Shown piece after piece: positions 33,801 to 46,275 of a stretch of DNA of 64,000 bases. The position numbers and the translations under genes are program-made. Origin of the DNA: Protonemura montana (Eukaryota; Arthropoda; Insecta; Plecoptera; Nemouridae). The notes under the pieces were generated by a model that worked only from the letters and a program-made list of their open reading frames with translations, was not told the DNA's origin and did no database searches. Location of the stretch: NCBI GenBank assembly GCA_947568835.1, contig OX387605.1, forward strand, positions 22,634,418-22,698,417. The letters run 5' to 3'. How positions within the stretch are numbered: the first letter of the stretch is position 1; the number at the start of each line of letters is the position of its first letter.

Positions 33801-36800
33801 ACTAATTTGTCAATGAAATTTTGAGAAATTTCTCTCTCAAAAATTAAATTAAAACTTGCTTCAAATCCTTTTGCCCCAAACCTGTAAAATCGTTTTGAAA
33901 ACAAAAATCCAGTAACATGAACAAACCTCGGAACAGGTCGGTGTCGCTTCAGGCATGCCACGGCGGCGGTACGCTAAGGAACTCGGCGCGACTTGCGTAA
34001 TTGCGCTGGCATCGGGCATCGCGGCTATCGGTACATGTGCTGGCATCGCACTGGCGCTGACTGCGCTGGGACGCACCATGAGCTGGTTTGCCCGGCCCGC
34101 GTGGGTCGTCTTCTTGTACATCACGCCTGCGCTGGTCGTGCCCATGGCCATCGTCTCGTTCTCTCAGTGGTGTCGCAGGATGGTATGTGGCTACGTTTAC
34201 AAGGCAGTGTCTCACACTTGAAATACCTACTACTATAGTGGTCTAAACCTCAACTTCCTATTGCCTACTATATCGTTTGACGTGTTGGAATAGCTGGTTC
34301 TTAGAGATCACCAAAATTACCAATATTGTGTTGTTTTATCTATTATTTTTTTATTTAAGCATTTTTTATTTCTTTTACATTGCCATTTATATTAAAATTT
34401 GTATTGTTTATAAAAATAAAATCCTTTGGTTTGGCAAAGTATAATTCTTCAAATTCAGGCCAAAATCTGGTATTAAATGGTTGTCCATCTTATACATAAC
34501 CAGTTCTGTTTGTACAAGGGAATCCAAAAGTAAGCAAAATTTCACTTGCCTTGCTTCAACTTCTCAACAGCATGGATTTGTGATGAAATCCTGTTGATAG
34601 TATTGTACCGTCATTCAGAAGGGTTTCCTAGGTGCTCTCCGACAGGAGTGGGCTACGTTCCAGTACAATGTTTTCCCTCGTCCTTTCTCTGTATCCTCAT
34701 CATCACCATCATCACCATCATCACCATCATCATTCACTCATTCACCGAGGACATTAATGATTTACTAGTAAATTGGCTATCTTATTGTCACTTTTGAAAT
34801 GCACCACGGCACAAGTCTTACCAGAGGGGGACGTTTTTTACAGACGGTGCGTTCTCCATGGATGCTGTTCCAATTGCACCACGACGCCAATCAGCTGCTC
34901 TGGACCGCTTTGCTTGCCATCACCACAATCTTCGGCATCCGCAGCGGGTTTGTTGCCTGCCTCTGGGTGTCCTTCTCCTGCGCAGCCAACATTCTGCGCG
35001 CAACGCTGCTCAAAAACTGGAAGGGTACGCTACTCAGGTCTTGTGAGACTCGCTTTTAATAATAACCATTCAGTAGGTCTCAAAATGGAATACAAAGTGA
35101 AACTTTTCGAAACCTTACATTTGAAAAAAAATCATCGTCGGTGATGTTTATTTTTTGTATATTTTGGTTGAAGTGCAATGTGATGCAACACAAACAAGAA
35201 GTTACTAGATAAAATAAACATATTTTAAAATGTGGTATGCTTACACAACTTTCCTGAGCGTCAGTGTGAATTAACTGCTGTTTAACTTTGCTCCAACAAG
35301 CATTTGTGAAAACAAAAACTATTTGAAATGGGTTTTGAATGCTGAGTAAAGGACAACTAAATTTCCTTACGTTTCGTAACATGTACTAGCTACTTCTTCA
35401 AGGGTTAGAGCAGTCCTTGACCCTTGAAGAAGTAACTAGTACATGTTACGAAACGTCGAGAAATTTAGTTGTCTTTTACTTAGCATTCAAAACCCATTTC
35501 AAATAGTTTTTGTTAAAACTAGTGCTAAGGATAAATCAAGTAGACATGAGTCTAAAAACCATCATAAAGCATTTGTGATGTTCAAATAAAAATAAAAACA
35601 GATATTTAGTAATAAATGTATGCTTGCCATACTAAACTGAACTTTGAAACAATTGACATCGATACCCACTACTAACTGCCTATACATAAGTAGGTACTGA
35701 CTGACAAGAAGCTCAGTAGGCACTAAATCTCAAAGCTATGTCTAGGTAGCTATTTCCATCTTGCAAGTATTATGAACTTCCCTTACAAACAATTCTTCCC
35801 CTACAGCCAATGCATCTCCTATTAGCCCATTTGTAGCACTTAGCAAAAAATATCCTTGGACTCTAGACATTTTCTTTGTCAATTTACCTATCGGCATAGA
35901 GAAAATTTCACTCTGTGATATAAAAGTTTCTTTCATTGACTGGGGAATACGGAAAGAGAAAAGAAGCACAACTTACCGGAGAAGAAAATTGTGGTCGAGT
36001 AGTGCACTTGTCAAGAATTTGTAGAAATCCAGACAATTCAGATGTTTCAACCAAAAATTCTCAAAAGTTCCCTTTCAATTACACCTAAATAGCTAGATTC
36101 ACTAACTTTGATACTAATTTCATTAACTCATTTATTCTGCAGCTATCCCTGCCAAGTCTACCACACTAACACAGGTCCTATTCTTCCATTACAGACTGGA
36201 AGTGGATCTTGATTCACGTAGCGGTTTTGATCCTGCCCTTCACTCAGTGCTTCTACCTGGCTACGGGTGCAGTGAACTTAATCCTCCCAATCATGGGTCG
36301 TGTGGGGGCGGGAAACAACGGTGAACTGATCGTCGCGCTGCTCATCTCCGTGATATTCGTACTGCTGTTCCACAACGTGGTGCCGATGATCCTAATGGTC
36401 CAGACACCCAGCCGAGTTATCAGCTTCCTCAGCGGCTTGTTCTTTTGTTCGGTGGCGCTGCTCATTCTTACGCCGCTTGGCTTCCCGTACTCCGGGGATC
36501 CGGCGAGTCCAGCACCGCAGAGGTTTATGGCAGCGGTAAGTTTGTCCATTTATCCAATTTGTCAGGCATGATGTAGATAAGAGAGTATAGTTAGTTTTTG
36601 CTACTCTATAGTACATTACTTTTTTTTTAATAGATTTGGAAAGGGAGCTTTGTACAAACAAACAGATGTGTACATTTTGCTTCGTGTCTAAGTTACATCT
36701 TATCAGTTAACATCTTACATTTACAACACATATTTCAACAATTTCCTAAACTTTTTACATTCTCCATTACTTGTTGATACATTCCAATCCCTTTCCCAAT

Positions 36801-39592
36801 TCTCTTCCCATTAACTTATATTTGTGTCCATTTTTACCTCTAAACTTTGTCTTGTTCAGTCTATCCACCATCTCTTTCTATGCCTTTTACCCCCAAAACA
36901 CATTGACAACGTAATAAGATGAACTTAGGTGGATCGCTTAATATTCAGTGCTTTACTCAGCGTTTTCAGTTAGTTCAATGTTCAGCTTGCGTTGCTAGCA
37001 GCTTGCGCTCTAAGAATGATGCAGTTCCAAGCCCTTGGAACTGCATCTTTGACAGCATTTCAACTTGCAATTGATGTCAACAGATATATCCGGCCAAGAG
37101 AGCCCTTCGTATAAATACATTTACGATGCTCATTTGATGAATAACTTCTTATCCTTTACAGCACTCGGCTCGAACATACCACGGTTTTGACGGCAACGTA
37201 ACGACACGGGAAACGGGCTACTGGATTGTCGACATGGACCACAACTCTCCGCTAACCGTCAAGAACATGGTGCCCGAAGTAGCGGCTGCCAAGGTTGTCG
37301 ACAACTGTGACCAACAGCTGTTCTGCGGCCTGCCCTATCTGCTACCAGTGCTCTCTCTCATCTGGTAGGCCGACTCTCACATTTGAAAAAGAAAACCTAA
37401 GAGGGCTTGATTTTGAAATCATCGAAGTCATTTTCAGGCTTAGGGCGATTTGGAATTGGTTTATTTCAATTCATGGCGGAGATTATCAAAGAATATCGAT
37501 CGTAAAAGTATATCAAGTTAAGCTATTGCTTGTTTTAGATTTTCTTTGAAATCCAGCAGTCACCTGAGATTTGATATGTGATTGCAATCAAGTGCTGTTT
37601 ACCTTTCAAGCTATTTGCTCCAATTTTAGGCTGTTGGCTTCATTAATCTTTACTCACCTGCTGATAGCCATGTTGGAAATAAATTAAATATCAATCGATC
37701 AATCAATCAAGTAATTCTGTTATCACGAACAGTATGTTTACTTGGCACCAAGCTTCAAGATTACATCGGCGTATACAAATTACCTCAAGTACCTAACACA
37801 CAGTTCCAGCTAAATATCCAACAACCTTCAGAGATATTATTTATTTAGTAAATCACCAAGTCATGTTACTGTATCAGGAGTTTTAAATAATTTCATTCGT
37901 AAAATCTTCCCGTAGATTGCATACTGTTTATGACCTGCAGCAGCGGAAGGCTTAGAAGTGGTCAGCCCACCTTAAATAGGGGTCTTTATGATAGGGAGAG
38001 GTTGAGATTGAAAGGGGGCCGTCACTTGGCACATTCATTTGGAAACGGGATAAGAGCACCGTTGAGATTTCTTAATAACAAAATATAGTTGCGTACCAAA
38101 TCTTGTAAATTTTGCACAGAACATTTTGAACATGGCTTCTCTTCTGTAATTTTGGCCTCAATTATGACCTGAGCACTTTTCCTTTCTTTGTATAAAGCAG
38201 ATAACACTGACCCAGCTCCCTAAGGATCCTAGGCCTAGAGGGCAAACACTTTGCATCTTTGCTGTTTCATTTTGATTATTTTTTTCAAGCCATGCCTACA
38301 TTTTTTTTGGTAAACTGATTAAGGTGTCTAAGAGCCAATGAATTAGGTTATCATTTCAAAGCTAAGAACAGAAATACATCTGTGATGAAAATATTTTCCT
38401 CTTCCCAGAAGATGTCTAGTTGGATTCAACACCACATCGAAATAACTAATAACTTCCTCAGTCTGAAAATCCACCTCACAAACAGTGTCCAAACAAATCT
38501 CTGACCAGTCTCGATCCATGCAGGAAAACCCACTGGATTCCGGGTCCCGCCCCCGTGGTCGCCATTCCAACGACGCTGGTGCTGGACCGTGTAGAGACCC
38601 GGGCAAACAACGTACGTCGCTTGACGTTCACCGCTACGGGTCCAGACCATCTTGGACTGATGGTGTCACCTGTACCCGGGGTCACCTTGAAGGGGTGGAG
38701 TCACCTGCCTGGCGCCCCTGTCACTTCCGACGCAAACTTTGCCGGGCGACCCATCTACTTCGTCTACTACAGCTGTGCGGCTGAGCCGACGCCCTGGACG
38801 TTCTGGATAGACCTGGAGGTATGACAGTGCTTGTCTATCATTCTGGGAAGCGGAGTGGCATAGGTCATGGGACCCGGCGTTTAAGCAATGCTTTAGCAAC
38901 GATACCATGTCACAAGTTTCTACTAGCAATTACTTGAGCTGGGGAATCAGGATAAAAGCATTAATAAAGCATAAATCCTGGGTTTAAATGCTGTGCCAAA
39001 CCTTGGGGTATGGGCACCTTGCAAAGTTTTATGGCATTCCTCTCCTACGAGCATTTATAGTTTAGACCTTTTCCGATGAACAGCCTCACGTGTCTTGTCT
39101 CTCTCGCTATTCTGACCATCAAAACAATGATTTTAAAACTGCTAGATGTGATTTCTTTAGTCCAGCAGTTCACCCATAAGAAAAGCATATCTTTGTAAGC
39201 TTTATCTGAAGTAGAAGCACAGATGGAGGGAGAACAGAATTTACAGGAAATATTACGAAATGGTGTGGCAAGAAAATACAATATAATTTTCTAATGTCCT
39301 GATCTCTAGAATAACGGTGATGAACAGTTTCTGTTCATTTCTCATTCAATCGTTACAATTTTCCTCTTCAAATCTCTGACCGGTGAAACATTGGACTTGA
39401 GGTTGATCTAGCGATGTGTTTGCTTAGGGAACTGTTGGACCGAACGAACCACGAGTGGACATCGCAATCAACAGCCACTTCTTGCACGGGCCACACAAGC
39501 AGTCAGACACGTTCAAACGTTTCCTGGGCCAGTTCCCCCAGTGGGCGACCATCTCCGCTTGGGAAGCCACCTATGAGTCATGGAAGTACTGA
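30845..39592 (+). CDS. ERMP1: Endoplasmic reticulum metallopeptidase 1 (M28)
   Basis: Multi-pass ER membrane zinc peptidase of family M28. Ten exons: 30845-30868, 31016-31583, 31771-32151, 32912-33201, 33937-34182, 34844-35024, 36195-36535, 37162-37364, 38524-38818, 39428-39592. They total 2694 bp, 897 residues plus TGA; human ERMP1 is 904. The N-terminus is basic, with TM1 at about residues 52-70. The luminal peptidase domain shows the M28 metal ligands and base: HFD (about H189/D191), GGSDDG (D201), NGAEEN (general base E235 and E236), [11 protein letters not shown] and YHTKFD. Several hydrophobic helices follow in exons 4-7 (for example [15 protein letters not shown]), then a soluble C-terminal domain ending WKY. 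The 8-residue first exon rests on an ATG with a consensus donor and phase-0 joining, so the start is slightly less certain than the rest. Introns 4, 5, 6 and 7 carry a tandem duplication, a SINE, a large inverted repeat and a small hairpin. Confidence 0.95.
33346..33561 (+). repeat. Tandem duplication, 114-bp period
   Basis: Two consecutive copies start at GTGGTAACAT (33346 and 33460) and share ATCTCAGCATCTCCATGGCT and TTGAATCTACCATTGAA. They differ by scattered substitutions. The duplication lies in ERMP1 intron 4 and is not in frame with coding sequence. Confidence 0.85.
34272..34765 (+). repeat. 5S-SINE, copy H, interrupted
   Basis: A diverged 5S head (CGTGTTGGAATAGCTGGTTC ... AGATCACCAAAATTACC) is separated from the rest (CTGGTATTAAATGGTTGTCC onward) by about 130 bp of AT-rich sequence (about 34325-34452). 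The tail region retains ATTCACCGAGG. It is in ERMP1 intron 5, same orientation as the gene. Confidence 0.7.
35311..35514. repeat. 204-bp inverted repeat (94-bp arms, 16-nt loop)
   Basis: The left arm 35311-35404 and right arm 35421-35514 are nearly perfect reverse complements. Landmarks: AACAAAAACTATTTGAAATG at the outer left against CATTTCAAATAGTTTTTGTT at the outer right, and CTTCTTCAAGGG against CCCTTGAAGAAG at the inner ends. The loop is about 16 nt. It lies in ERMP1 intron 6, so the pre-mRNA would fold into a long hairpin. No transposase or TA target site was checked. Confidence 0.9.
37018..37047. repeat. Perfect 14-bp-stem hairpin
   Basis: GATGCAGTTCCAAG and CTTGGAACTGCATC are separated by CC. 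It lies in ERMP1 intron 7, about 115 bp upstream of exon 8. No known function. Confidence 0.8.
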
Positions 39593-42500
39593 AGGCATGG
39601 CCTACAAGGGCCCAGGTATCTCGTTCAGTATTACTTTGATACTACTAACTAATGTTAATACGGTAACAAGGGCACTTTCCAGCCCGTTTTTTAGACGCTT
39701 CGAAACTGTATAAAGTTCAAATGATTGTATGATTACAAAATACACACTTCGAAAAGAATCCGTATTTGGAATTCGTTTGATAATCAAAGCCTATACTCTG
39801 TGTGTGCAGGGTAATTGTTCAAAATGTTATCGTTACCATGCACGAGACGATTGGTAACAGATGAATTCTTTTAATGTTCGTCTACGTTTTTGGCGGTTCT
39901 TGGAAATGTGCACAATGCTTTTGTAGTTTTCATCGATATGTGACTAGACATTTCGTACCCTAGACTTGGGCGTAGTGAATCAAGTTTTCTGATACTATGC
40001 AATTGCAATCATTTTTAACAACTTTATCTTCTTATTTCCTCGAATCAATACGATATATAGAATTTCTTAGATGCTTGGAGCATAGCATGGGCTATTCAGG
40101 TTGTTATCAAAGCCAAGTGCGTAGTTAAATAGTTTAAAAGTATGAACTCTCTAGTTTGTTTCATAATGACAATGAAATAACATTTCTCAAAGTAATAAAA
40201 GACATTAAATTTAATAAAATCGTAGCTTATTAGTGAACCTGGCAGCAAAGCAAATGTGCGACCAAAGCGAAAACTTTTGGCCAGTGAGAGGATCTGGATG
40301 GCAGTACCTGCTACGTAGTCGGTCAAAATTAATGCTAGTGCCTTCGTAGATGAAGCTTTTGCCATGACAAATTTGTGGAATGGGACATCGCATCGTCTTG
40401 TTAAGTTTTATAAAAATGATCGTTAAGTGCTCTTATGTTTCGGCAAATTATTTCACTCAACACTTTTCAGAGGGAGCGAGTAAACTTGTTTACTAGCGAC
40501 CTCTTGCCATTGACTTGCCAAACATAACTGCCGTGTTAATTGTAAGTATAAGTATATCAGAACAACGAGGACTACCTTTCTGTCTACTCTTGTATGTCTG
40601 TCACCATAGGTACTCGGGCTATTTTTTTCGCCGTTTATTGTTTGAATGGATTTTTCATAACAGCGGTCGAATGCAATTTCATGGCATTGCTGTATCAGAC
40701 ATGTTTCATGGTAATGGGAATGGGATACTTGTGTTTGTAACTACATATTGATGTATGTACATCTAGGTTTCATTGTGAATCAAAACAGGGTTAATATTAA
40801 ATACATTTATGTACTAGATTTACTGCAATGTAAATTATATTTGCATTGTTATTCATTTTTGCAATATTTCTACACTTATTATTTCTACCAATTACATCTA
40901 TTACCTACATTGTACACATAATTGATAAGAATTATCTAGTTCTAGAATTTTTGTTAAATTAAAATTAAGATTACTTGTCACTTGATTTGCAAAACACTGC
41001 ACTTTCCATGGCACAACAAACCAATCCAATAATTACCTAAGAAATAATTATAAAAATAATACTACATTTCTGTGATCTTTCTCCAATGTTATAGCTGTTT
41101 GTTATTTGATTAAACTCGGCCATTTTGGAGAATTGATGTCATTGTACTGCCTTTGTTGTCGAGTTGAAATGCCGGAGGTGAAGCTGGCGCGATGTGGCGT
41201 AGCCGATGTTTCAAAGCACTCAGCTATGCCGACATCTTGCCTCCTCAACCTCCAGGCCTAGTCCCAGCTGTCTCCCAACTCCTTCACTCCACAGCACGTG
41301 TCGTTTGCCAGGTTCTTCTTGCAACAGCATATTGTTGACGCTTGCCGTGTACACCAAATTTTCAGGCTTCGTTCTCAAAACAAAAGTAGAAAATTCAAAG
41401 GCAATTAATGGAAAGGTTGAACCTTATCGACACAGTTGAAAGCTGTATGTTGTTTTGGTTGCCATTTTTAATGTTGGTTGCTGAGAAAGAAGTTAGAAAA
41501 GGGAAATCTGTAAGACTCTAGATCATAATGGCTCGAGTAGCTTTAGAACTCGAGTGAAGCGAGTGAAGCCCAACATTTGAAGAACTGCACATATTATAAT
41601 ATGTAGTTTTATATCTGTTCTGAATATTCCTCAGCCCAAATAAAGCCAGAAAGTTCATAAAAATCATAGTCAATATGTCTAATAAAGTTTAGTAACAGGT
41701 AGCAGTTATTAAGAGACTAGGTTCTAGTGGTAGGTACCTACTGGTTGTAGCTTGTAAGTTGTAGCTACAGGAGCATTGGTTCTAGCTAGTAAGTACCAGT
41801 GGTTATAAATAGTACAAGTATAGATTAATGAAATGTCAATTGCACCCGACACTCGTCTTTCCCTTTTCCTCTCCTCTTAGATAGCGATCTATCCCTGGTT
41901 ATTCTATGGAACTACAAATATTTACCAGCTGGACGCTTTTACCTGATTCCATCCATCCACAACCACCGCCTAGCCACACCAACCTCTACTCACCGAATGC
42001 ACCTCTCAAACGCAAACAACTTGCATCCCAACCGAGTCGTCCATTGACTCACCTTGTCGGCCCAGGACGCGCACGTCCCCCAAATCCGGTGACACCATCG
42101 CCTTCCCATCTCCTACCATCGTCTCCCATCTCCTCTCGGCGGAAGACACAACTCACCGACGGCTGCGGCTCGCGCCTCCGAGGAATCGACCGCTACAACA
42201 CCTGAAGATCAACAGTTAGTGCCGTCCCGTGCGTGCCGTACGTATCACGCGCCTCGCACGCGTGCCGGCAATGTCGAATGAGGCTGGTTCCATTGTTCTG
42301 TGTGGACGTTGGTCTAGAATACCATTAGCACGGTGCGTCGTGGGTTTGGGTAGGTGCTTGGCGACAGGAAGTTGTCCGAGAGCGGCACCGATATCCCCGT
42401 CCGTGTTTTGAGTCGACGCGACGTTCATTCTTGCACGTTCACGTCGACGCGTGCTCCGCGGAGTTCGTCATACTTATATTTGTAAGTGCAGGTTCGACGA

Positions 42501-44970
42501 GCGTTCCTTGAGGACTTCTCTTGAGTCCATGCACAGCGAAAATTAATTTCCTGACCATTAGTTGCGTGCACAACTTTCGAATGGAAAAGGCTAATTAGAG
42601 CATAGACTATTGGAGCACACTTTTCTTTTACAACGACTGCTGTGGAATACGTATATTTTGGTACTCTGCCAGTTGCAAACATGACGAGAAAGTTCAGTTG
42701 GCACGAGTGATTTTTGTCTCCGGAAAAATTAGCTACTCTTATTTCCTTTTTGGCCTTTAGAATGCAGAAGAGGAAAGATTCCAATCAATTTGAGCTGTTT
42801 TGCAACTCAATTTGCAACTCAATCAATTTGAATGGTATCAGAGAAACGCCAAGGAACTCGAGAAACTCAATCTTAAATGAAGATCAAACAATTGAATGAT
42901 GGCGCGCGACATTAAATTTCAAGTCATAAAGTAAATTGATTTGTGTGTTCCGTCCTTGGAATTGTCGTTAACCGACGGTACCAGCCTTTTTCCTGTACCA
43001 CATTCACTTGAGATCGAATTGGATGATAGATAAATACGTGTGTGTGTGAGTTTCTTTGCAAGAACTTCCACGCACTTACCTAGTTCTGTCACGCGTTTTC
43101 GCGCTCCCAGCGGCACTCCCAAAAATCTCTCTGCATCGTGCAAAAAGTTTTACTGAGAAAATCCAAGATTTTCTCGGTCTTTGCTACTTGGTTCCACAGC
43201 TAAAACTGCCATGAGCATGACCATTGATGACCCAAACTATGATGTTCTGTTGTGATAAAAAAAAAATACGTGCACTATTTGAATTTGAAACTGCAGCCGT
43301 TGGACATTCATATCCCACAGCTCTCGCGGCTCTATGTTCAACTCCGTCTCCGGCGCGGTCCTCTTGAGCGACTGACGAAGGAGTCGACAACCCGCCCGAA
43401 GTGACCAGCTCTCGCCTCTCCACATCGCCTTCTCGGAGGCGGTAATCAGCGCCTGTTTGCTCAGTAATAAACACCGGTGTGTGATGCATTGCTAATCAAC
43501 CTCGCTACCAGCTTACCTTTCGACACGTATATCTCATTCCTATACGAGCAATACAACACGAGCAACAACCATGGGCCCCCGGTATGGACGTGGCGGAAAT
43601 TTAGCAACTGGTCACCGGGGCTCATGAAACACCTTGCATCCCGTTGACTAGAGAATCTCGCGCCCAGACGTTCAGCAGGACTGTCCATAAAAGAACTTGT
43701 GTCAATTTTGGTTTAATTGACCATTACAAAAGGCAGATCGATCAGTTCCTTGTTTAGTGCATCCCGAGGACACCTAATGGCTGGATTTAACGATGACACT
43801 TATTGCTTCGTAATACAAAGTCACTCGTTTAATTATCAGGTCGCAATGCATCATGATGATGTTTAATTTACTAATTCCATTTTGTCGCTATCTATTCCCT
43901 TCATATGCATGTTTGTACTTTAATTTACAAAGCATATATTCCAGTGGCTGATCTATATGCATTTAATTGATGTTGCCTATAACACATCCACACACTAACC
44001 AAATAAATGTTGTCAACGCATTTACCTTTAGCAGGAGAGCGAAATAATACATCTTGCTCTAAGTATGAGTAATGTCGTAACATGCTTATAACTGAAGAGT
44101 CTGAAAGGAGCGTTTTTCTAGCAAAACGTGCTAATTCGTTAAACAATCCAAGTCAACTCAGCGCGCACTGATTGGGTTTGTTAGCGCCTAGCGTGGTGCT
44201 AAATGAAGTACCTACCGACCGATCTCCTTCCACTCCACTATCTGTGAAGTCTAAGCTGCAGGTTATAGCTGTGAAAAGATTATGCGTAACTCATTGGTAA
44301 AGCAACACTACAATTGTCAACCAGTTGCGAATAGAGACAATGGATTTGTGAACAGCTCATTAAGTGTCGAGGTAATTAAATTAGTGTCACTAATTCCTGG
44401 TTTACTTCTTGCTTGTGATTGCAATAACAAGAAAATGGCCCATAGATAGAGAATTCTAAGGCAAACCTTGGCAATACTATACGAAAAGTGTTGAAAATGT
44501 TGCTTTACGCTGCATGCATTCTAAGCTCCAAAGCAGTGCAGTTCGTGGAAATATTCGTGCTCTCAATAGGTGGACGATGGTGGCAGCTATGAACGTCACC
44601 TACATTTTGCACCTAATTATTTCAACGCACGTAATGAGACAGCAGCTACCAGATATGCTGCCTCGATAAGCAAACAGTTATCATCATGTCAATATTTTTC
44701 TTGGCCCAAAGCATCGTCACTCAGTGGAATAGTGAGTGCATTTGGAGCGTTAGGTCTGGCTATTTTGGTTTACATCATTCAATTCAATTGCGTTGAAAAC
44801 CGTTAAAAGTTAACGCACTTCGTTTAAATTATATGAAATCTAAAACTATTTAAGGGTGGTTAAATGCAAGAGTTTTTAAGTGACTGTTTATCATTGTAGC
44901 ATTTTTCATAATTACCCAGTTTCTTTTTTAAATAACGACCACGTGTACATTGGTTTCAATGAATTGGTTT
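39593..44970. other. Gene-poor interval after ERMP1
   Basis: The first ~600 bp are probably ERMP1 3' UTR, with an AATAAA at 40194-40199 as a candidate poly(A) signal. From 41,200 to 43,700 several uninterrupted ORFs occur on both strands (for example minus 42425-42784, minus 43184-43489, plus 41906-42205), partly in GC-rich sequence around 42,050-42,520. None shows a recognisable domain or convincing splice structure. No RNA gene was recognised. Confidence 0.4.
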
Positions 44971-45316
44971 CATTTGTGGTGTTTAACGACATGCGTTTTG
45001 ATAGCGTAAGGAAATTAACCTACAGCCTAGATGGGTTGAGGGTATAGGGGGAGGGGTAGACTCGGTGTTGACACGTAGCCTATACTCCTGAGCAGGCCTA
45101 GCGGACCTTCCAAAGGGCGATAAAACACGAACAATGGGATGATAAGCAAGACGAATGGTGAGTGGTGAGAGTGGAAGTTGCACTAACTTCAATCCCCCCA
45201 TCCTCTCTTCCAAACAGAACAGGTCATCATTACAATAGTCACCCGCACAGCCACAATAAGAGTTGCAGTTTTTGCAAGTCGATGGTCTTGTTGCCAACGC
45301 ACCAAACCATTCAGTG
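44971..45316 (-). repeat. 5S-SINE, copy I, diverged
   Basis: Minus-strand copy with internal deletions. The plus strand shows TTTGTGGTGTTTAACGACAT at the left and ACGCACCAAACCATTCAG at the right. The 5S core is badly decayed. It lies upstream of the EFCAB14-like gene. Confidence 0.75.
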
Positions 45317-45876
45317 AGTTCGAGCGTATCTAATGATATTAATGATAAAAACCGTAGAATTCAAAATAATACTTTCAGAAATCGAATGAAATGTAGTAAT
45401 GCGATTTCCATGAGATGAGAACAGTTAGATTTAAATGTTAGGTTGTTGGTGAAAACGCGCGTGACAACTGACGTCATGACCACATGTGTTGATCACGTGG
45501 ATCGCCATATTTCTTCCAGCTGTGCTGTCATCGTTTTGTGCAGTGCTGTCATTGATAGTCAACTTTAGCTGCGATTCCTACGCACTTGTCATTAGTACGA
45601 TTGATAAAGATAAGAAATAGGTCAACCGCACTATTCATAAATTTATCTGCATCTCAATTTGACATACGATAAGTAAAATTCTACCATTTGAATTTGAAAA
45701 GTGGCAGTCTTTTTTAGGTTAATGTTTGACACCTGTCCCTAAAATGTAACAAGTTGGATTTTAACAAATTATTTAAGAGTACGAGATGTTCCTCAAATTA
45801 TTACATAATTAGTGAATCTTGCGACAGTGGTCCTTACGGACATGGTGAAGTTGGAGAATAGTGAAGTCCTTCGACC

Positions 45877-46275
45877 ATGCAGAACAATAATGAGTCACAC
45901 AAGCTCCTGGGCCTGTCTGGCAGCGACACAGGCTCGGAAGTTAATGAGTTTGTGCTAGCACCTAGAAGGAAACGACTCAAAAGGTATGGTTCCCTCACAT
46001 ATAAAATACATGATGTATCTTGCTTTTTTAATCTTGAGTTTCTCATACTAATATAAGATAAAGCAATTGAGTTACTTTTTGTCACTTCAGCAAGCGATTT
46101 CGGGAAGGAATTGCTACTCGATCAGACGTGCAGCACAATTCTTGTGGCTGGCGGGCACGTACAGTTGCCATCGTCATTGCGTCAACCTTGCTTCTCTGCT
46201 GGATTGTTGTTGTTACCTGGTTAGCTGTTGTCTTACATGGAGAAATACGTCGTCTGGATACAAGCGTCCGTGCCG
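45877..46275 (+). CDS. EFCAB14: EFCAB14-like, alternative 5' exons (isoform A)
   Basis: Two exons, 45877-45983 and 46091-46275, encode 97 residues that end in phase 1, the same phase as the alternative first exon at 48331. Splicing of 46275 to 49745 therefore gives a 404-residue protein (VRA + VAAGSQG...). The N-terminus is MQNNNESHKLLG with a basic stretch RRKRLKRSKR, then one membrane helix at about residues 59-83 (TVAIVIASTLLLCWIVVVTW), then EIRRLD. This repeats the plan of isoform B (cytosolic basic tail, one TM, coiled coil) with unrelated sequence. Donor GTAATT and acceptor TTCAG are acceptable. The exons could instead belong to a separate small gene, but phase and architecture favour an alternative promoter. 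Confidence 0.65.

Noticed and set aside
42425..43489. Several minus-strand ORFs of 70-119 codons
   Set aside because: No domain, no signal peptide and no consistent splice chain. They could not be distinguished from chance ORFs.
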